Source: Microbispora sp. ZYX-F-249
Lineage (GTDB): Bacteria > Actinomycetota > Actinomycetes > Streptosporangiales > Streptosporangiaceae
DNA: 42,364 nucleotides
Direction: 5' to 3'
Assembly: GCF_039649665.1 (NCBI RefSeq)
Contig: NZ_JBDJAW010000054.1
Location: 1 to 42,364, forward strand
Shown: piece by piece, positions 9,209-17,311 of the stretch
How the letters are laid out: the number at the start of each line of letters is the position of its first letter
Numbering within the stretch: the first letter of the stretch is position 1
The notes under the pieces: model-generated
Told to the model about the DNA's origin: nothing
The model's input: the letters and a program-made list of their open reading frames with translations, nothing else
Databases searched by the model: none
Program-made: the position numbers and the translations under genes

Positions 9209-9214
9209 AAGATC

Positions 9215-9280
9215 GTCTGACCGTCGTTTGACCGTGGACTGGGCGCGATCCGATGGCATCCGCCGGGACGGTATGGCATC
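9215..9280. repeat. Candidate integrase arm-type direct repeats
   Basis: Two near-identical 12-mers follow one another (GTCTGACCGTCG at 9215-9226 and GTTTGACCGTGG at 9226-9237). Two copies of ATGGCATC lie at 9253-9260 and 9273-9280, 20 bases apart. Together they fill the space between the integrase start and the tRNA-Pro fragment, where arm-type binding sites of tyrosine integrases are usually found. The function is inferred. Confidence 0.4.
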
Positions 9281-9354
9281 GCGATCACGTCGTCTACCTG
9301 CAGTTTCTCGCAGACGGCTCGATTACTCAAGGTGATGAATGAACGGCGGAACGC

Positions 9355-9398
9355 GACTGGGGGTCAAGGGGTCGTGGGTTCAAATCCCGCCGTCCCGA
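9355..9398 (+). other. 3' part of a tRNA-Pro(GGG) gene: integration (att) site remnant
   Basis: The segment runs from the anticodon loop to the discriminator base of a tRNA-Pro. Loop CTGGGGG at 9357-9363 contains anticodon GGG, followed by the stem half TCAAG. The T-arm is GTGGG / TTCAAAT / CCCGC (9374-9390), with acceptor strand CGTCCCG and discriminator A at 9398. The 5' half (acceptor strand CGGGACG, D-arm) is not present upstream. Tyrosine integrases often recombine at the anticodon loop and keep identity from there to the 3' end, which is the extent seen here. With the integrase about 160 bases away, I read this as an attachment-site half. It is not a functional tRNA as it stands. Confidence 0.75.
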
Positions 9399-9405
9399 CA
9401 CTGTT
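9381..9405 (+). repeat. Left copy of a 25-bp direct repeat (tRNA-Pro 3' end and flank)
   Basis: These 25 bases, from the T-loop (CAAATCCCGC...) to GACACTGTT seven bases past the discriminator base, recur exactly at 41058-41082 in the same orientation. The next ten bases match at eight positions. The bases before position 9381 do not match those before 41058, so the identity starts sharply. Confidence 0.85.
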
Positions 9406-9417
9406 GTAGCAGGTCAG

Positions 9418-9454
9418 AGCCACAGTTCCCAAGATCGGGGATTGTGGCTTTTCT
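9418..9454 (+). terminator. Rho-independent terminator behind the tRNA-Pro fragment
   Basis: A 13-bp stem (9418-9430 with 9437-9449, two G-T pairs) encloses a six-base loop, and the stem end runs into TTTTCTGTT. Stem length, loop length and tail match the terminator at 41094-41127, although the stem sequences differ. Confidence 0.8.
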
Positions 9455-9809
9455 GTTGTGTCACCCAGGTGTCATCAAGAGTCGCCCTCCCGGACCGTGC
9501 CGCCCGGTGACAGATGTATGTCCAGCGTGTCACCGCATTCGCCGGTCCTCTGGCCGCGGGAGCGCCTTGTGTTCAAACGGAGTGGAGATCTACACCGTAA
9601 AGGACGCCGCTTCTGAGCAGTGCACCTTGATCGACAACGCATCCTCTGCGGGGCCATCGCAGACGCCCATGGCTGCCGTGGCGACCTTCCTGGCTACGGC
9701 TTGGTGACCGTCGTTCGCCACACTGGCGCCGAGTAGCGCGGAAAGCTGCGAGCCGCGGCTGGGGGAGCAGTGCGTTGTCACCTGTGGCGAGCATCGCTAG
9801 ATTCCGATC
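9455..9809. other. Gap with no recognised gene
   Basis: Short open frames on both strands here have no domain-like content. No further att copy, tRNA or clear promoter was seen. Confidence 0.5.
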
Positions 9810-10178
9810 ATGTCCGAGGTCGACTTCGCTCCGCTGCGTGTCACCCACCTGGCGTACGGGCGTGACATCGACTTGACGATCCGGGAGTGGGCACGGGCCA
9901 ACGGACACCCGGTCAGCGAGCGCGGCCGGGTCGGGCACGGGCTCATCGAGGCATTCTTCGCCGCCAACCCTGACGCGTATGAGCGGGCTGAGAAGACCGA
10001 GGCGGTCCATGCCGCCGCCCGCACGCCCGGTGCCTCACCGGAAGACTATGCGTGGCAGGACGAGGGCCCGCTGGGACCGATCTACACGATCACGCTCGTC
10101 AGGGGAGGTGGAGGAGCACGAGGTGCTCCGGCGCCTGGGCGCCGCCCTGGAACACATCCGCCTGATCGGCCTGGATGA
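9810..10178 (+). CDS. Lsr2-type DNA-binding domain protein, N-terminal half of a frameshifted gene
   Basis: This frame encodes 122 residues from ATG 9810. Residues 22-52 (LTIREWARANGHPVSERGR and following) match the C-terminal DNA-binding domain of Lsr2, the AT-hook-like xenogeneic silencer of actinobacteria. After a linker comes DYAWQDEGPLGPIYTITLVR, which looks like the opening of a DUF6461-type domain. The frame then turns into Gly/Arg/Pro-rich sequence of no domain character after about residue 98. The continuation of the domain (VEEHEVLRRLGAALEH) lies in the +1 frame from about 10108. Removing one base in the G-rich stretch 10102-10109 restores a single protein of about 262 residues. I therefore regard this as half of one gene broken by a one-base insertion, real or a sequencing error. 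Confidence 0.65.
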   Translation: MSEVDFAPLRVTHLAYGRDIDLTIREWARANGHPVSERGRVGHGLIEAFFAANPDAYERAEKTEAVHAAARTPGASPEDYAWQDEGPLGPIYTITLVRGGGGARGAPAPGRRPGTHPPDRPG

Positions 10179-10599
10179 GTACCCCGATTCCAGCCGTACC
10201 GAGATCGTCGTGGCGCGGCGGGTGGGGGACTGGACCATCGTGATCGAGGAGTGCGGCTGGCGCGGAGTGCAACGCGAGGTCATCGGTGAGCTGTCCCGCG
10301 ATGGCGGCGAGGCCGTCGCGGTGATGCGACACGATTACGCCGCCCGTCACGACTGCGCCTACGCCCTCGGCGGTGAGCTCGTCACCGGTTTCGATCCGAG
10401 CCGGCCCGGAACCCGGTGGGGCACTGCACCCGACTGGCTCAACCGGCATCTTCGCGAGCTCGGCATCGACCCAGCCTCCGACGACTGGATCGACAACGCC
10501 ATCCAGGCCGTTCTGGCGCTCGCCGGCCGAATCTCCCGGGTCATGGTCACACCCGCGCACGCCGAGCGTCCCGTTCTCGGTGCCGCGATCCCCCGTTGA
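10123..10599 (+). CDS. DUF6461-like protein, C-terminal half of the frameshifted gene
   Basis: This frame encodes about 158 residues if started at GTG 10123, which has GGAGGAG at 10110-10116; GTG 10108 is the alternative. The sequence (LRRLGAALEHIRLIGLDEY, then VGDWTIVIEECGW and, near the end, WIDNAIQAVLALAGRISRVM) resembles DUF6461, a family of unknown function in actinomycetes. Its N-terminal strands appear to be in the upstream frame, so it is probably not an independent gene. If the frameshift is real, a truncated DUF6461-like protein could still be made from the internal ribosome site. No catalytic motif is visible. Confidence 0.6.
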   Translation: MLRRLGAALEHIRLIGLDEYPDSSRTEIVVARRVGDWTIVIEECGWRGVQREVIGELSRDGGEAVAVMRHDYAARHDCAYALGGELVTGFDPSRPGTRWGTAPDWLNRHLRELGIDPASDDWIDNAIQAVLALAGRISRVMVTPAHAERPVLGAAIPR

Positions 10600-10959
10600 A
10601 GCCGGCTCTGCCGCCTCGGTGCCCGGTGCGAGCCAGATCAGGTGCGTCGGTGGCGGACCGGCTGGTCCGAACCGGCGCAGAGGTTGGATGGTCAACTGCG
10701 AGTTCTCCGGGCCGACTTAAAGCCGGACGATAGTCGGAGGTGCTTTCACTGGGGTCATGGGGACGGGTACAGAAGGCATCGAATTCTTCCTTATTGTGTT
10801 TTTGGTCCTGTCCGTAATTGTGGTTCAAGTTGATAACGAGGTGATTGCTCGAACAGTGGGGCAAAGGCGTTCGGGGCTAGTGTTCACTGGTGCTTCTTGA
10901 TCGCATCCACACGGCTTCTCGGTCTACTGATCGTGCATGTGATCGGAAGAGGTGAATGC
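10600..10959. other. Gap upstream of the TerB operon; promoter presumed, no gene seen
   Basis: The 360 bases contain no credible gene. The part from about 10780 to 10900 is less GC-rich (for example cttattgtgtttttggtcct) and probably carries the promoter of the downstream operon. I could not define -35 and -10 boxes with confidence. Confidence 0.4.
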
Positions 10960-13188
10960 GTGGGATTCTTCGACCGTTTTCGAAGTGAGCCGGGCCGGCG
11001 TCGAGCGGCCGCGGCGCATCACCCGTCCGGGCCCGACGGTAGGCAGGCCCAAGCTCCCCGCCACGCAGTCCCTCCTCAAACGGGATATCCGCAGCAGTCG
11101 CCTCCGCCGCCTACTGCTGGGCCTTGGCTACCGCCAGGCTTCGGGGTCAGCGTTGCGGGGCTGAACATCGTCGGCGGCCTGCTGTATGTGGGCGCCCGTC
11201 TAGCGTCAGCGTCGGGACAGACGGTCGAACCCGCGTTGATCGACCCCCGACTGCCGGTCGACCTGCGCCGTCCGGATTGGACGGGGCAGGGCTTGCGCTA
11301 CTGGCCCTCGTATACGTCGATTCCGCCGGACTCGCGTGCCGCCTACCTGTCCTGGCTCGCCGATGGACGGCGCTATCCGCATGTACCCATCGGCTATGTG
11401 TTCCTCTACTTTTACGGCCTGGAACGACGGGCTCTGCATGACTTGCGTCTGGATCGTTCCAGCGCGGGCCACGAGTTGTCGATCATCCAGGCCGAGGTCC
11501 GCCGGCTTCTCCGGATCTACGGCGAGAACTCCTCCTTCCGAAGCTATGCCGGTGAGTTCGACCAAGTCCTCGACCTGCTGATCCTGGCGAGCCAGGACAC
11601 GCGGCCCAGCGCCGGACATCCCCCTGAGCCTTCTCGCGAGGTGACGCCGCTCCGGCTGAGGGTGGGATTGGGGGAGTTCGCAGCGGAGGGACAACCAGTG
11701 CCCGCCGAATGGGCGTTGGCCTGGATCCGCTCCCACCCCGACTACTACCCGCGTACTCCGGCGACGCGCTGCGCCGTTCAGTTCGATGCGCTGTTCCGGT
11801 CGCGGTACGCCGCGCGTCATCGAGCGGGGCTGATGGTCCGGCCCGGACGCAAGGAAGTCTCCCTGGATTATCGGCCCGCCAGTGCCGGCTTCGGCGGGTA
11901 CCCCCGGCTGACACTCCACGGCATCCCGGACGTGCTGACGCTGGCCGCGCCGACACGCAAGCTCGTGGCGTTGGCCGACGAGTGCACCACCGACTTGGAT
12001 GCCTACAGCCGTTTCGTCGGACGCTTCCCGGACCGGCAGGCGAGTGTGCAGGCGCAAGCACTGCTCCCGGCGGAGTTGCTGGACCTCGAGTCGGGAGGCG
12101 CGGGCCGCGCCGTGACGTGGGCGCGGGACCGTCTGGGCATGCAGGAGACCGCTCTCGTGCCGGCGGAGGAGTTCGCGGCACTGCTGGGCGCGCCTACGGC
12201 CAAGCCGGCGAAGAAAGACGTCGTCGCTCTGGCACAACTGCTGGCCGGCGTGGGGATCGGAGTCGAGCCTGATCCGCGGATGGGGGGTCCGGTCCTGTCG
12301 AGCGGTCCCATGGTGCTTTTCGCCGCTCCGGGCGGTCCCACCGCGGCGTCCTCCGACGCCTACCGCGCCGCGACGATCCTGCTCCATCTGGCGGCGGCCG
12401 TGAGCGCCGCCGACGGGGAGACCTCGGAGGCGGAGCAGCGTCATCTGAGCGATCATCTCGAACGGGCTCTTCACCTGACGCAGGACGAACGCCGGCGCCT
12501 GCACGCGCACCTGCGCTGGCTCATCGCCACCGACGTCAAACTCACCGGCCTGACCCGGCGCCTGGCGGACATCGACGACAAACAGCGGGCCTACGTGGCG
12601 GAGTTCCTCACCGGGGTGGCCGCGGCCGACGGTCATATTTCTTCTGAAGAGGTCAAGACCCTCAGCCGTATCTACCGTCTGCTCGGGCTCGACCCTGCCA
12701 CGGTGAAGTCTGTCCTGCCGGCGACCGCTCCCCCCACTCCAGCGGCCGGTCCAGTGGTCGTCCGCCAGGCCGAGCCGGAACCCGGCTTTGCAATTCCCCG
12801 CCCTGCCGACGTTCGAACTGCCCCGGCCGCCGTGCACCTCGACCACGGTGCCATCGCCGCCAAGCTTGAGGAGACGGCCAGGGTGGGAGCGTTGCTGGGC
12901 TCGATCTTCGTTGAAGAGGAACCGGCGCAGGTGCCCTCGCCGCCTCCGGCTGCCGATCCGGTCGCCGGACTGGACGGCCCGCATTCCGGCCTCATACGCA
13001 GCCTCCCTGATGTGGAGCAGTTGTCTCGGGGGGAGTTCGAGGACCTCGCGGCGAAATGGAACCTGCTCCCCGATGGAGCACTCGATCGAATCAACGAAGC
13101 CGCCTACGAGATGGGTGGTGAGCCGTTGTTCGAAGGAGACGACCCGATCTGGGTCAATCGACATCTGCTGGGAGAGATGCTCACGTGA
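10960..13188 (+). CDS. TerB-N / TerB / TerB-C domain protein of a helicase-ATPase operon
   Basis: This is a 742-residue protein. GTG 10960 is preferred because GGAAGAGGTG lies five bases upstream; an in-frame ATG at 10897 is less likely. After a Pro-rich basic N-terminus, residues about 83-160 are a TerB-N domain (LDPRLPVDLRRPDW-like strand, then YWPSYTSIPPDSRAAYLSWL and IGYVFLYFYGLERR). Two acidic helical stretches of TerB type follow near 470-500 (AAAVSAADGETSEAE) and 545-575 (GVAAADGHISSEE). A TerB-C-like tail starts near 680 (LSRGEFEDLAAKWNLLPDGA). The gene overlaps the ATPase gene by four bases. TerB-N/TerB-C proteins encoded beside a P-loop ATPase and a helicase have been discussed as DNA-processing modules related to tellurite-resistance stress systems. 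The role here is inferred to be defence or DNA maintenance. Confidence 0.85.
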   Translation: MGFFDRFRSEPGRRRAAAAHHPSGPDGRQAQAPRHAVPPQTGYPQQSPPPPTAGPWLPPGFGVSVAGLNIVGGLLYVGARLASASGQTVEPALIDPRLPVDLRRPDWTGQGLRYWPSYTSIPPDSRAAYLSWLADGRRYPHVPIGYVFLYFYGLERRALHDLRLDRSSAGHELSIIQAEVRRLLRIYGENSSFRSYAGEFDQVLDLLILASQDTRPSAGHPPEPSREVTPLRLRVGLGEFAAEGQPVPAEWALAWIRSHPDYYPRTPATRCAVQFDALFRSRYAARHRAGLMVRPGRKEVSLDYRPASAGFGGYPRLTLHGIPDVLTLAAPTRKLVALADECTTDLDAYSRFVGRFPDRQASVQAQALLPAELLDLESGGAGRAVTWARDRLGMQETALVPAEEFAALLGAPTAKPAKKDVVALAQLLAGVGIGVEPDPRMGGPVLSSGPMVLFAAPGGPTAASSDAYRAATILLHLAAAVSAADGETSEAEQRHLSDHLERALHLTQDERRRLHAHLRWLIATDVKLTGLTRRLADIDDKQRAYVAEFLTGVAAADGHISSEEVKTLSRIYRLLGLDPATVKSVLPATAPPTPAAGPVVVRQAEPEPGFAIPRPADVRTAPAAVHLDHGAIAAKLEETARVGALLGSIFVEEEPAQVPSPPPAADPVAGLDGPHSGLIRSLPDVEQLSRGEFEDLAAKWNLLPDGALDRINEAAYEMGGEPLFEGDDPIWVNRHLLGEMLT

Positions 13189-14537
13189 CCACGACGACCC
13201 CGATCCGCCCCCGCGAGCGTGATGCCCTCCTCCAGTCGCTGCGAGCAGGCGTAGTCCCTCGGGTCGGCCAGCGGCATGTGCAGGTGGGCCGCGCCCCCGA
13301 GGTCCAGGCTCTGGTGACCGACATCGATCGAATCGCCGGTGGTGGTTCGGCCGTGCGTTTCGTCATCGGCGACTTCGGCGCGGGCAAGACCTTCTTCCTG
13401 CACCTGGTGCGGTCCATCGCCCTGGAGAAGAAACTGGTCACCCTTCACGCCGATCTCAACCCCGACCGCCGCCTGCACTCCACCGGCGGCCAGGCGCGCA
13501 GCCTCTATGCCGAGCTGATGCGCAACATGGCCACCAGAGCCAAGCCCGACGGCGGGGCACTTCCCGCGGTCGTCGAGAGGTTCGTCTCTACGGCACTGGC
13601 CGAGGCCCAGCAGGTCGGCGCCAACCCCGGGCAGGTCATCCGTACGCGCCTGGCCCACCTGGCGGAGATGACCGGAGGGTACGACTTCGCCGAGGTTGTC
13701 GGCGCCTACTGGCGCGGGCACGACACCGGTGACGAGCAGCTGAAGGCCGCCGCAGTGCGCTGGCTGCGCGCCGAATACTCCACCAAGACCGAGGCCAGGT
13801 CCGCGCTCGGCGTCCGGACGATCATCGATGACGCGACCTTTCACGACCACCTCAAGCTGATGAGCCGGTTCGTGCGCCTGGCTGGATACGACGGCATGCT
13901 GGTGTGCCTGGATGAGATGGTCAACCTCTACAAGCTGGCCTCCACGCAGGCCCGCAACGCCAACTACGAGCAGATCCTGCGCATCCTCAACGACACACTG
14001 CAGGGCACGGCCGCGCACCTGGGCTTCGTGTTCGGCGGCACCCCCGAGTTCCTCACCGACTCCCGCCGCGGGCTCAACAGCTATGCCGCACTCCAGTCGC
14101 GACTGGCGGAGAACTCTTTCGCCAGGGACGGGCTGGTGGACTACTCCGGGCCGGTGCTCCGTCTCACCGCCCTGACTCCGGAGGACCTCTACGTCCTGCT
14201 CACTAAAATCCGGCACGTCTACGCCTTCGGCGACCCGTCCCGTTATCTCGTCGCGGACGACGCGCTGCCGGCGTTCATGCACCACTGCTCCAGCCGCGTC
14301 GGTGACGCCTACTTCCGCACGCCGCGAACGACGATCAAAGCCTTCTGCGACCTGCTGGCCGTACTGGAGCAGAATCCCGGAGCGGACTGGCGGCGGATTC
14401 TCCCCTCGGTCGAGCTGGACCAGGAGAGCAACCCAGATCTGGGCCCGCTCGAAGAAGACGAGGATCCCGCCCTGCGGGCATCGGTGACCCAGCCAGGAGC
14501 TTTCGATGACGACGACCTCGCCTCCTTCCGGCTCTGA
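13185..14537 (+). CDS. P-loop ATPase, DUF2791 / BrxC-BrxD-like family
   Basis: This is a 450-residue ATPase related to the BREX-associated ATP-binding family (DUF2791, BrxD type). Walker A is GDFGAGKTFF (about residues 61-70) and Walker B is MLVCLDEM (about 238-245). The region LRILNDTLQGTAAHLGFVFGGTPEF is typical of the family. The GTG start at 13185 overlaps the TerB gene stop (GTGA), and the 3' end overlaps the helicase start by 32 bases, so the three products are probably made in fixed ratio. In type 2 BREX, BrxD is encoded beside the helicase BrxHI. No PglX methylase, PglZ phosphatase or BrxC-sized ATPase is present here, so this is not a complete BREX system. Confidence 0.88.
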   Translation: MTTTTPIRPRERDALLQSLRAGVVPRVGQRHVQVGRAPEVQALVTDIDRIAGGGSAVRFVIGDFGAGKTFFLHLVRSIALEKKLVTLHADLNPDRRLHSTGGQARSLYAELMRNMATRAKPDGGALPAVVERFVSTALAEAQQVGANPGQVIRTRLAHLAEMTGGYDFAEVVGAYWRGHDTGDEQLKAAAVRWLRAEYSTKTEARSALGVRTIIDDATFHDHLKLMSRFVRLAGYDGMLVCLDEMVNLYKLASTQARNANYEQILRILNDTLQGTAAHLGFVFGGTPEFLTDSRRGLNSYAALQSRLAENSFARDGLVDYSGPVLRLTALTPEDLYVLLTKIRHVYAFGDPSRYLVADDALPAFMHHCSSRVGDAYFRTPRTTIKAFCDLLAVLEQNPGADWRRILPSVELDQESNPDLGPLEEDEDPALRASVTQPGAFDDDDLASFRL

Positions 14538-16767
14538 CGCTTTCCAACTGCTGCACCCCAAGGTGCAACGGTGGATCTGGCAGCAGGACTGGCCCGAGCT
14601 TCGCCCTGCCCAGGAGGCGGCGGCCGCTCCCGTGCTCGCGGGTGAGACAGACGTGCTCATCGCCGCGGCAACCGCCTCGGGGAAGACCGAGGCCGCGTTC
14701 CTGCCCATCTGCTCGGCGCTGACCGCAGATCCACCGCAGACCGGTGGGTTCGCCGCGATCTACATCAGCCCGCTCAAAGCGTTGATCAACGACCAGTACG
14801 GCAGGCTCGATGAGCTGTGCGAACACCTGGACATCCCGGTGGCCCGATGGCACGGGGACGTCGGCGCCAGTGGCAAAAGCAAGCTCCTCGAGCGGCCGCG
14901 GGGCATCCTCCTGATCACCCCCGAATCGCTGGAGGCGATGTTCGTCCTGCGCGGGTGGAAGATACGCGACCTGGCCGGTGCCCTGCGCTACGTCATCATC
15001 GACGAGATGCACTCGTTCATGGGAACCGAGCGTGGGGCACAACTGCAATCCCTCATGCACCGGCTCGACCTGGCCGCCCGCCGCCGCGTTCCGCGGATCG
15101 GGTTGTCGGCCACACTCGGAGACATGCGCGCGGCGGCGGATTTCCTCCGGCCCGGCAGCGGGGACAAGGTCACCGTGATCGTGTCGGACGCCGACGGTCA
15201 AGAGCTTCAGTTGCAGGTGCGCGGCTACCTCGAAACGCAGCCCAACCTCTCTGCCCTGGACAGAACCGCCGATGAGGACGCGGAGCAACAGACGGGAGAG
15301 GAGGACTCAGGGGACCGGATCGCCATCGCCGATCACCTGTTCACGACCCTGCGCGGCTCCCACAACCTGATCTTCGCGAATTCCCGGGGCGCTGTGGAAG
15401 AGTACACCGACCTGCTCAGCCGTCGATGCGACCAGGCGGGCGTGCCGAACGAGTTCGTCCCGCACCACGGAAACCTCTCCAAGGACATCCGCGAGCATGC
15501 CGAGTCCCGCCTCAAGGACCGTGCCCGGCCGGTCACCGCCGTCTGCACCTCCACCTTGGAAATGGGGATCGACATCGGATCGGTCTCGTCGGTCGCCCAG
15601 GTCGGAGCGCCCCCCGGGGTCGCCGCCCTGCGTCAGCGCCTCGGACGTTCCGGGCGACGAGGAGGGCCGGCGATCCTGCGGGTCTACATCCGCGAGCGTG
15701 AGCTGTCACCAACGCTGCACCCAGCCGAGGAACTTCGCGCTCAGCTCGTGCAGACCATCGCGACGATCGAGCTTCTGCTACAGCGCTGGTACGAACCCCC
15801 ACACGGAACGGCGCTGCATCTGTCCACCCTGGTGCAGCAGACCCTCTCACTGATCGCCCAACACGGCGGCATCACCCCGAACGACGCCTACCGAACGCTC
15901 TGCGTCCAGGGGCCGTTCCGGCTGGTCGACGCGGCGACCTTCGCCGCCCTGCTACGCGACCTCGGTAACGCGACGATCATCCGGCAGGAGACCGACGGCC
16001 TCCTTCTCCACGGTGACGCGGGGGAGAAGCTCGTCAACCACTACACCTTCTACGCCGCCTTCGCGGCGCCCACCGAATACCGCATCGTGCATGGGGGACG
16101 GACTCTCGGAAGCCTGCCCATCGAACAGTCACTCCCCGAAGGCGCTCTGCTGATCTTCGCGGGCCGGCGCTGGCGAGTCCTCGCCGTCGACGCGCGGGCG
16201 AAGGTCATCGAGGTCGCGCGAGCATCAGGCGGTCGCCCGCCACGATTCACGGGAGCAGGCCCGGAGGTACACGACCGCATTAGGACCGAGATGCGGCGCG
16301 TTTACCAGGACACCGCTGTTCCGACCTATCTGGATGCGACCGCTCAGCGCCTTTTAGAGCAGGGCCGCGCCGGCTACCGCCGCTTCGGCCTGGAAGCCAG
16401 GCCGATCGTGGGCTACGGGAACGACACCCTGCTCTTCCCGTTCTGCGGTGACGCGATCATGACGACGATCGCGCTTACCCTGCATAGCAGGGGAGTCACT
16501 GTGGAACGACAGGGTCTGGCACTGGCGCTGTCCGAAATAACGCCGCAGACCACCGCCGACCTACTGAGAGAACTGAGCGAATCCGAGCTACCCGCAGCGA
16601 CCGAGCTCGCTCGGCTAATTCCTGACAAGAGGATCGACAAGTACGACGAATCGATCGGCGAGGAACTCTTAGCCCGCTCTTTCGCCGCCCGTCGGCTTGA
16701 TGTTCCCGGTGCCCGAAACGTGATCAGTCGTTTCGCTGAGCAGGCCGCCATCGCTCGTTTCGCGTGA
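14506..16767 (+). CDS. DEAD/DEAH-box superfamily 2 helicase, BrxHI/Lhr-like
   Basis: This is a 753-residue helicase. Motif I is AATASGKTEAAF (about residues 53-64), motif II DEMH in VIIDEMHSF (about 163-171), motif III SATLGD (about 200-205), and motifs V-VI are TSTLEMGIDIGSV and RLGRSGRRGG (about 348-390). The C-terminal half (winged-helix and beta-rich parts, for example PEGALLIFAGRRWRVLAVD) has the organisation of Lhr-type helicases and of BrxHI. The ATG at 14506 lies inside the end of the ATPase gene. The natural reading is an ATPase-loaded DNA helicase working with the TerB protein. No nuclease domain was recognised in any of the three proteins, so any effector activity must come from translocation itself or from an unseen partner. 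Confidence 0.88.
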   Translation: MTTTSPPSGSDAFQLLHPKVQRWIWQQDWPELRPAQEAAAAPVLAGETDVLIAAATASGKTEAAFLPICSALTADPPQTGGFAAIYISPLKALINDQYGRLDELCEHLDIPVARWHGDVGASGKSKLLERPRGILLITPESLEAMFVLRGWKIRDLAGALRYVIIDEMHSFMGTERGAQLQSLMHRLDLAARRRVPRIGLSATLGDMRAAADFLRPGSGDKVTVIVSDADGQELQLQVRGYLETQPNLSALDRTADEDAEQQTGEEDSGDRIAIADHLFTTLRGSHNLIFANSRGAVEEYTDLLSRRCDQAGVPNEFVPHHGNLSKDIREHAESRLKDRARPVTAVCTSTLEMGIDIGSVSSVAQVGAPPGVAALRQRLGRSGRRGGPAILRVYIRERELSPTLHPAEELRAQLVQTIATIELLLQRWYEPPHGTALHLSTLVQQTLSLIAQHGGITPNDAYRTLCVQGPFRLVDAATFAALLRDLGNATIIRQETDGLLLHGDAGEKLVNHYTFYAAFAAPTEYRIVHGGRTLGSLPIEQSLPEGALLIFAGRRWRVLAVDARAKVIEVARASGGRPPRFTGAGPEVHDRIRTEMRRVYQDTAVPTYLDATAQRLLEQGRAGYRRFGLEARPIVGYGNDTLLFPFCGDAIMTTIALTLHSRGVTVERQGLALALSEITPQTTADLLRELSESELPAATELARLIPDKRIDKYDESIGEELLARSFAARRLDVPGARNVISRFAEQAAIARFA

Positions 16768-17311
16768 TTTCAAACTGCCTTGGTTGGCGGGTGCACGCGG
16801 CGCCCGGTAGGGCCGTCGACACCGAGAGGGCCAGGCTGCCGCGGCCGTCGCCTGGCACCGGCACCAGCGTACTTAGATCCTGGGATTTCTGGGGTGCCAG
16901 TGGGCTTGGTTGCTGAGAGGTGCAAACAGTCGAAGGCCCCGCCCGTGGGGTGTTGGTGCCGAGATCGGTAAACGCTGGAATGTTGGGTCTGATCCGCAGC
17001 GATGTCCTGGTGACCGCTCCAGCCGAACGCAGCCCGTAGATGGCAGGATTATGGTCGACCTCGGCTTCACCGGTTTCAGTCGTCCGGCCAACGACCACCA
17101 ATTCCTGTCGGTGTGCGACGGGGACAGGCCGAGCGTTGCGATGGCAGCGGCAGTATGTCGTCACCGCAGCTGCCACAGCGGCGGCGGAAGAAGAATTCTT
17201 CCGGTCGTTCAAAGCCGTAGGCGTGCTGGTGCGGCAGCGGATGAGTCAGCGCAATCCCGGCGACGTGACGGGGTACGCGGTGGCGCTGCCGGAGCATCGC
17301 AACCACGCCGG
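16768..17311. other. Degenerate stretch, probably old mobile-element debris
   Basis: No continuous gene was recognised over these 540 bases. Open frames on both strands are short and lack domain character. The sequence abuts an IS3-type transposase remnant on its right, so insertion-sequence decay is the likely origin, but I could not identify a specific element or its terminal repeats. Confidence 0.4.

Noticed and set aside
9321..9331. ACTCAAG, half of an HspR operator, upstream of the accessory region
   Set aside because: The partner CTTGAGT is absent at the required seven-base spacing and no heat-shock gene follows.
9355..9398. Functional tRNA-Pro gene
   Set aside because: The acceptor 5' strand, D-arm and most of the 5' anticodon stem are missing.
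9339..9707. 122-codon open frame across the tRNA-Pro fragment and its terminator
   Set aside because: It runs through a tRNA segment and a strong terminator, and its sequence has no domain character.
10735..10770. GGGTAC upstream of the TerB gene as a SigB-type promoter
   Set aside because: No GTTT-like box is found at the proper spacing.
10960..16767. Complete BREX or DISARM system
   Set aside because: Only BrxD- and BrxHI-like genes are present; no PglX, PglZ, BrxA/B/C, and no DISARM methylase or nuclease gene.
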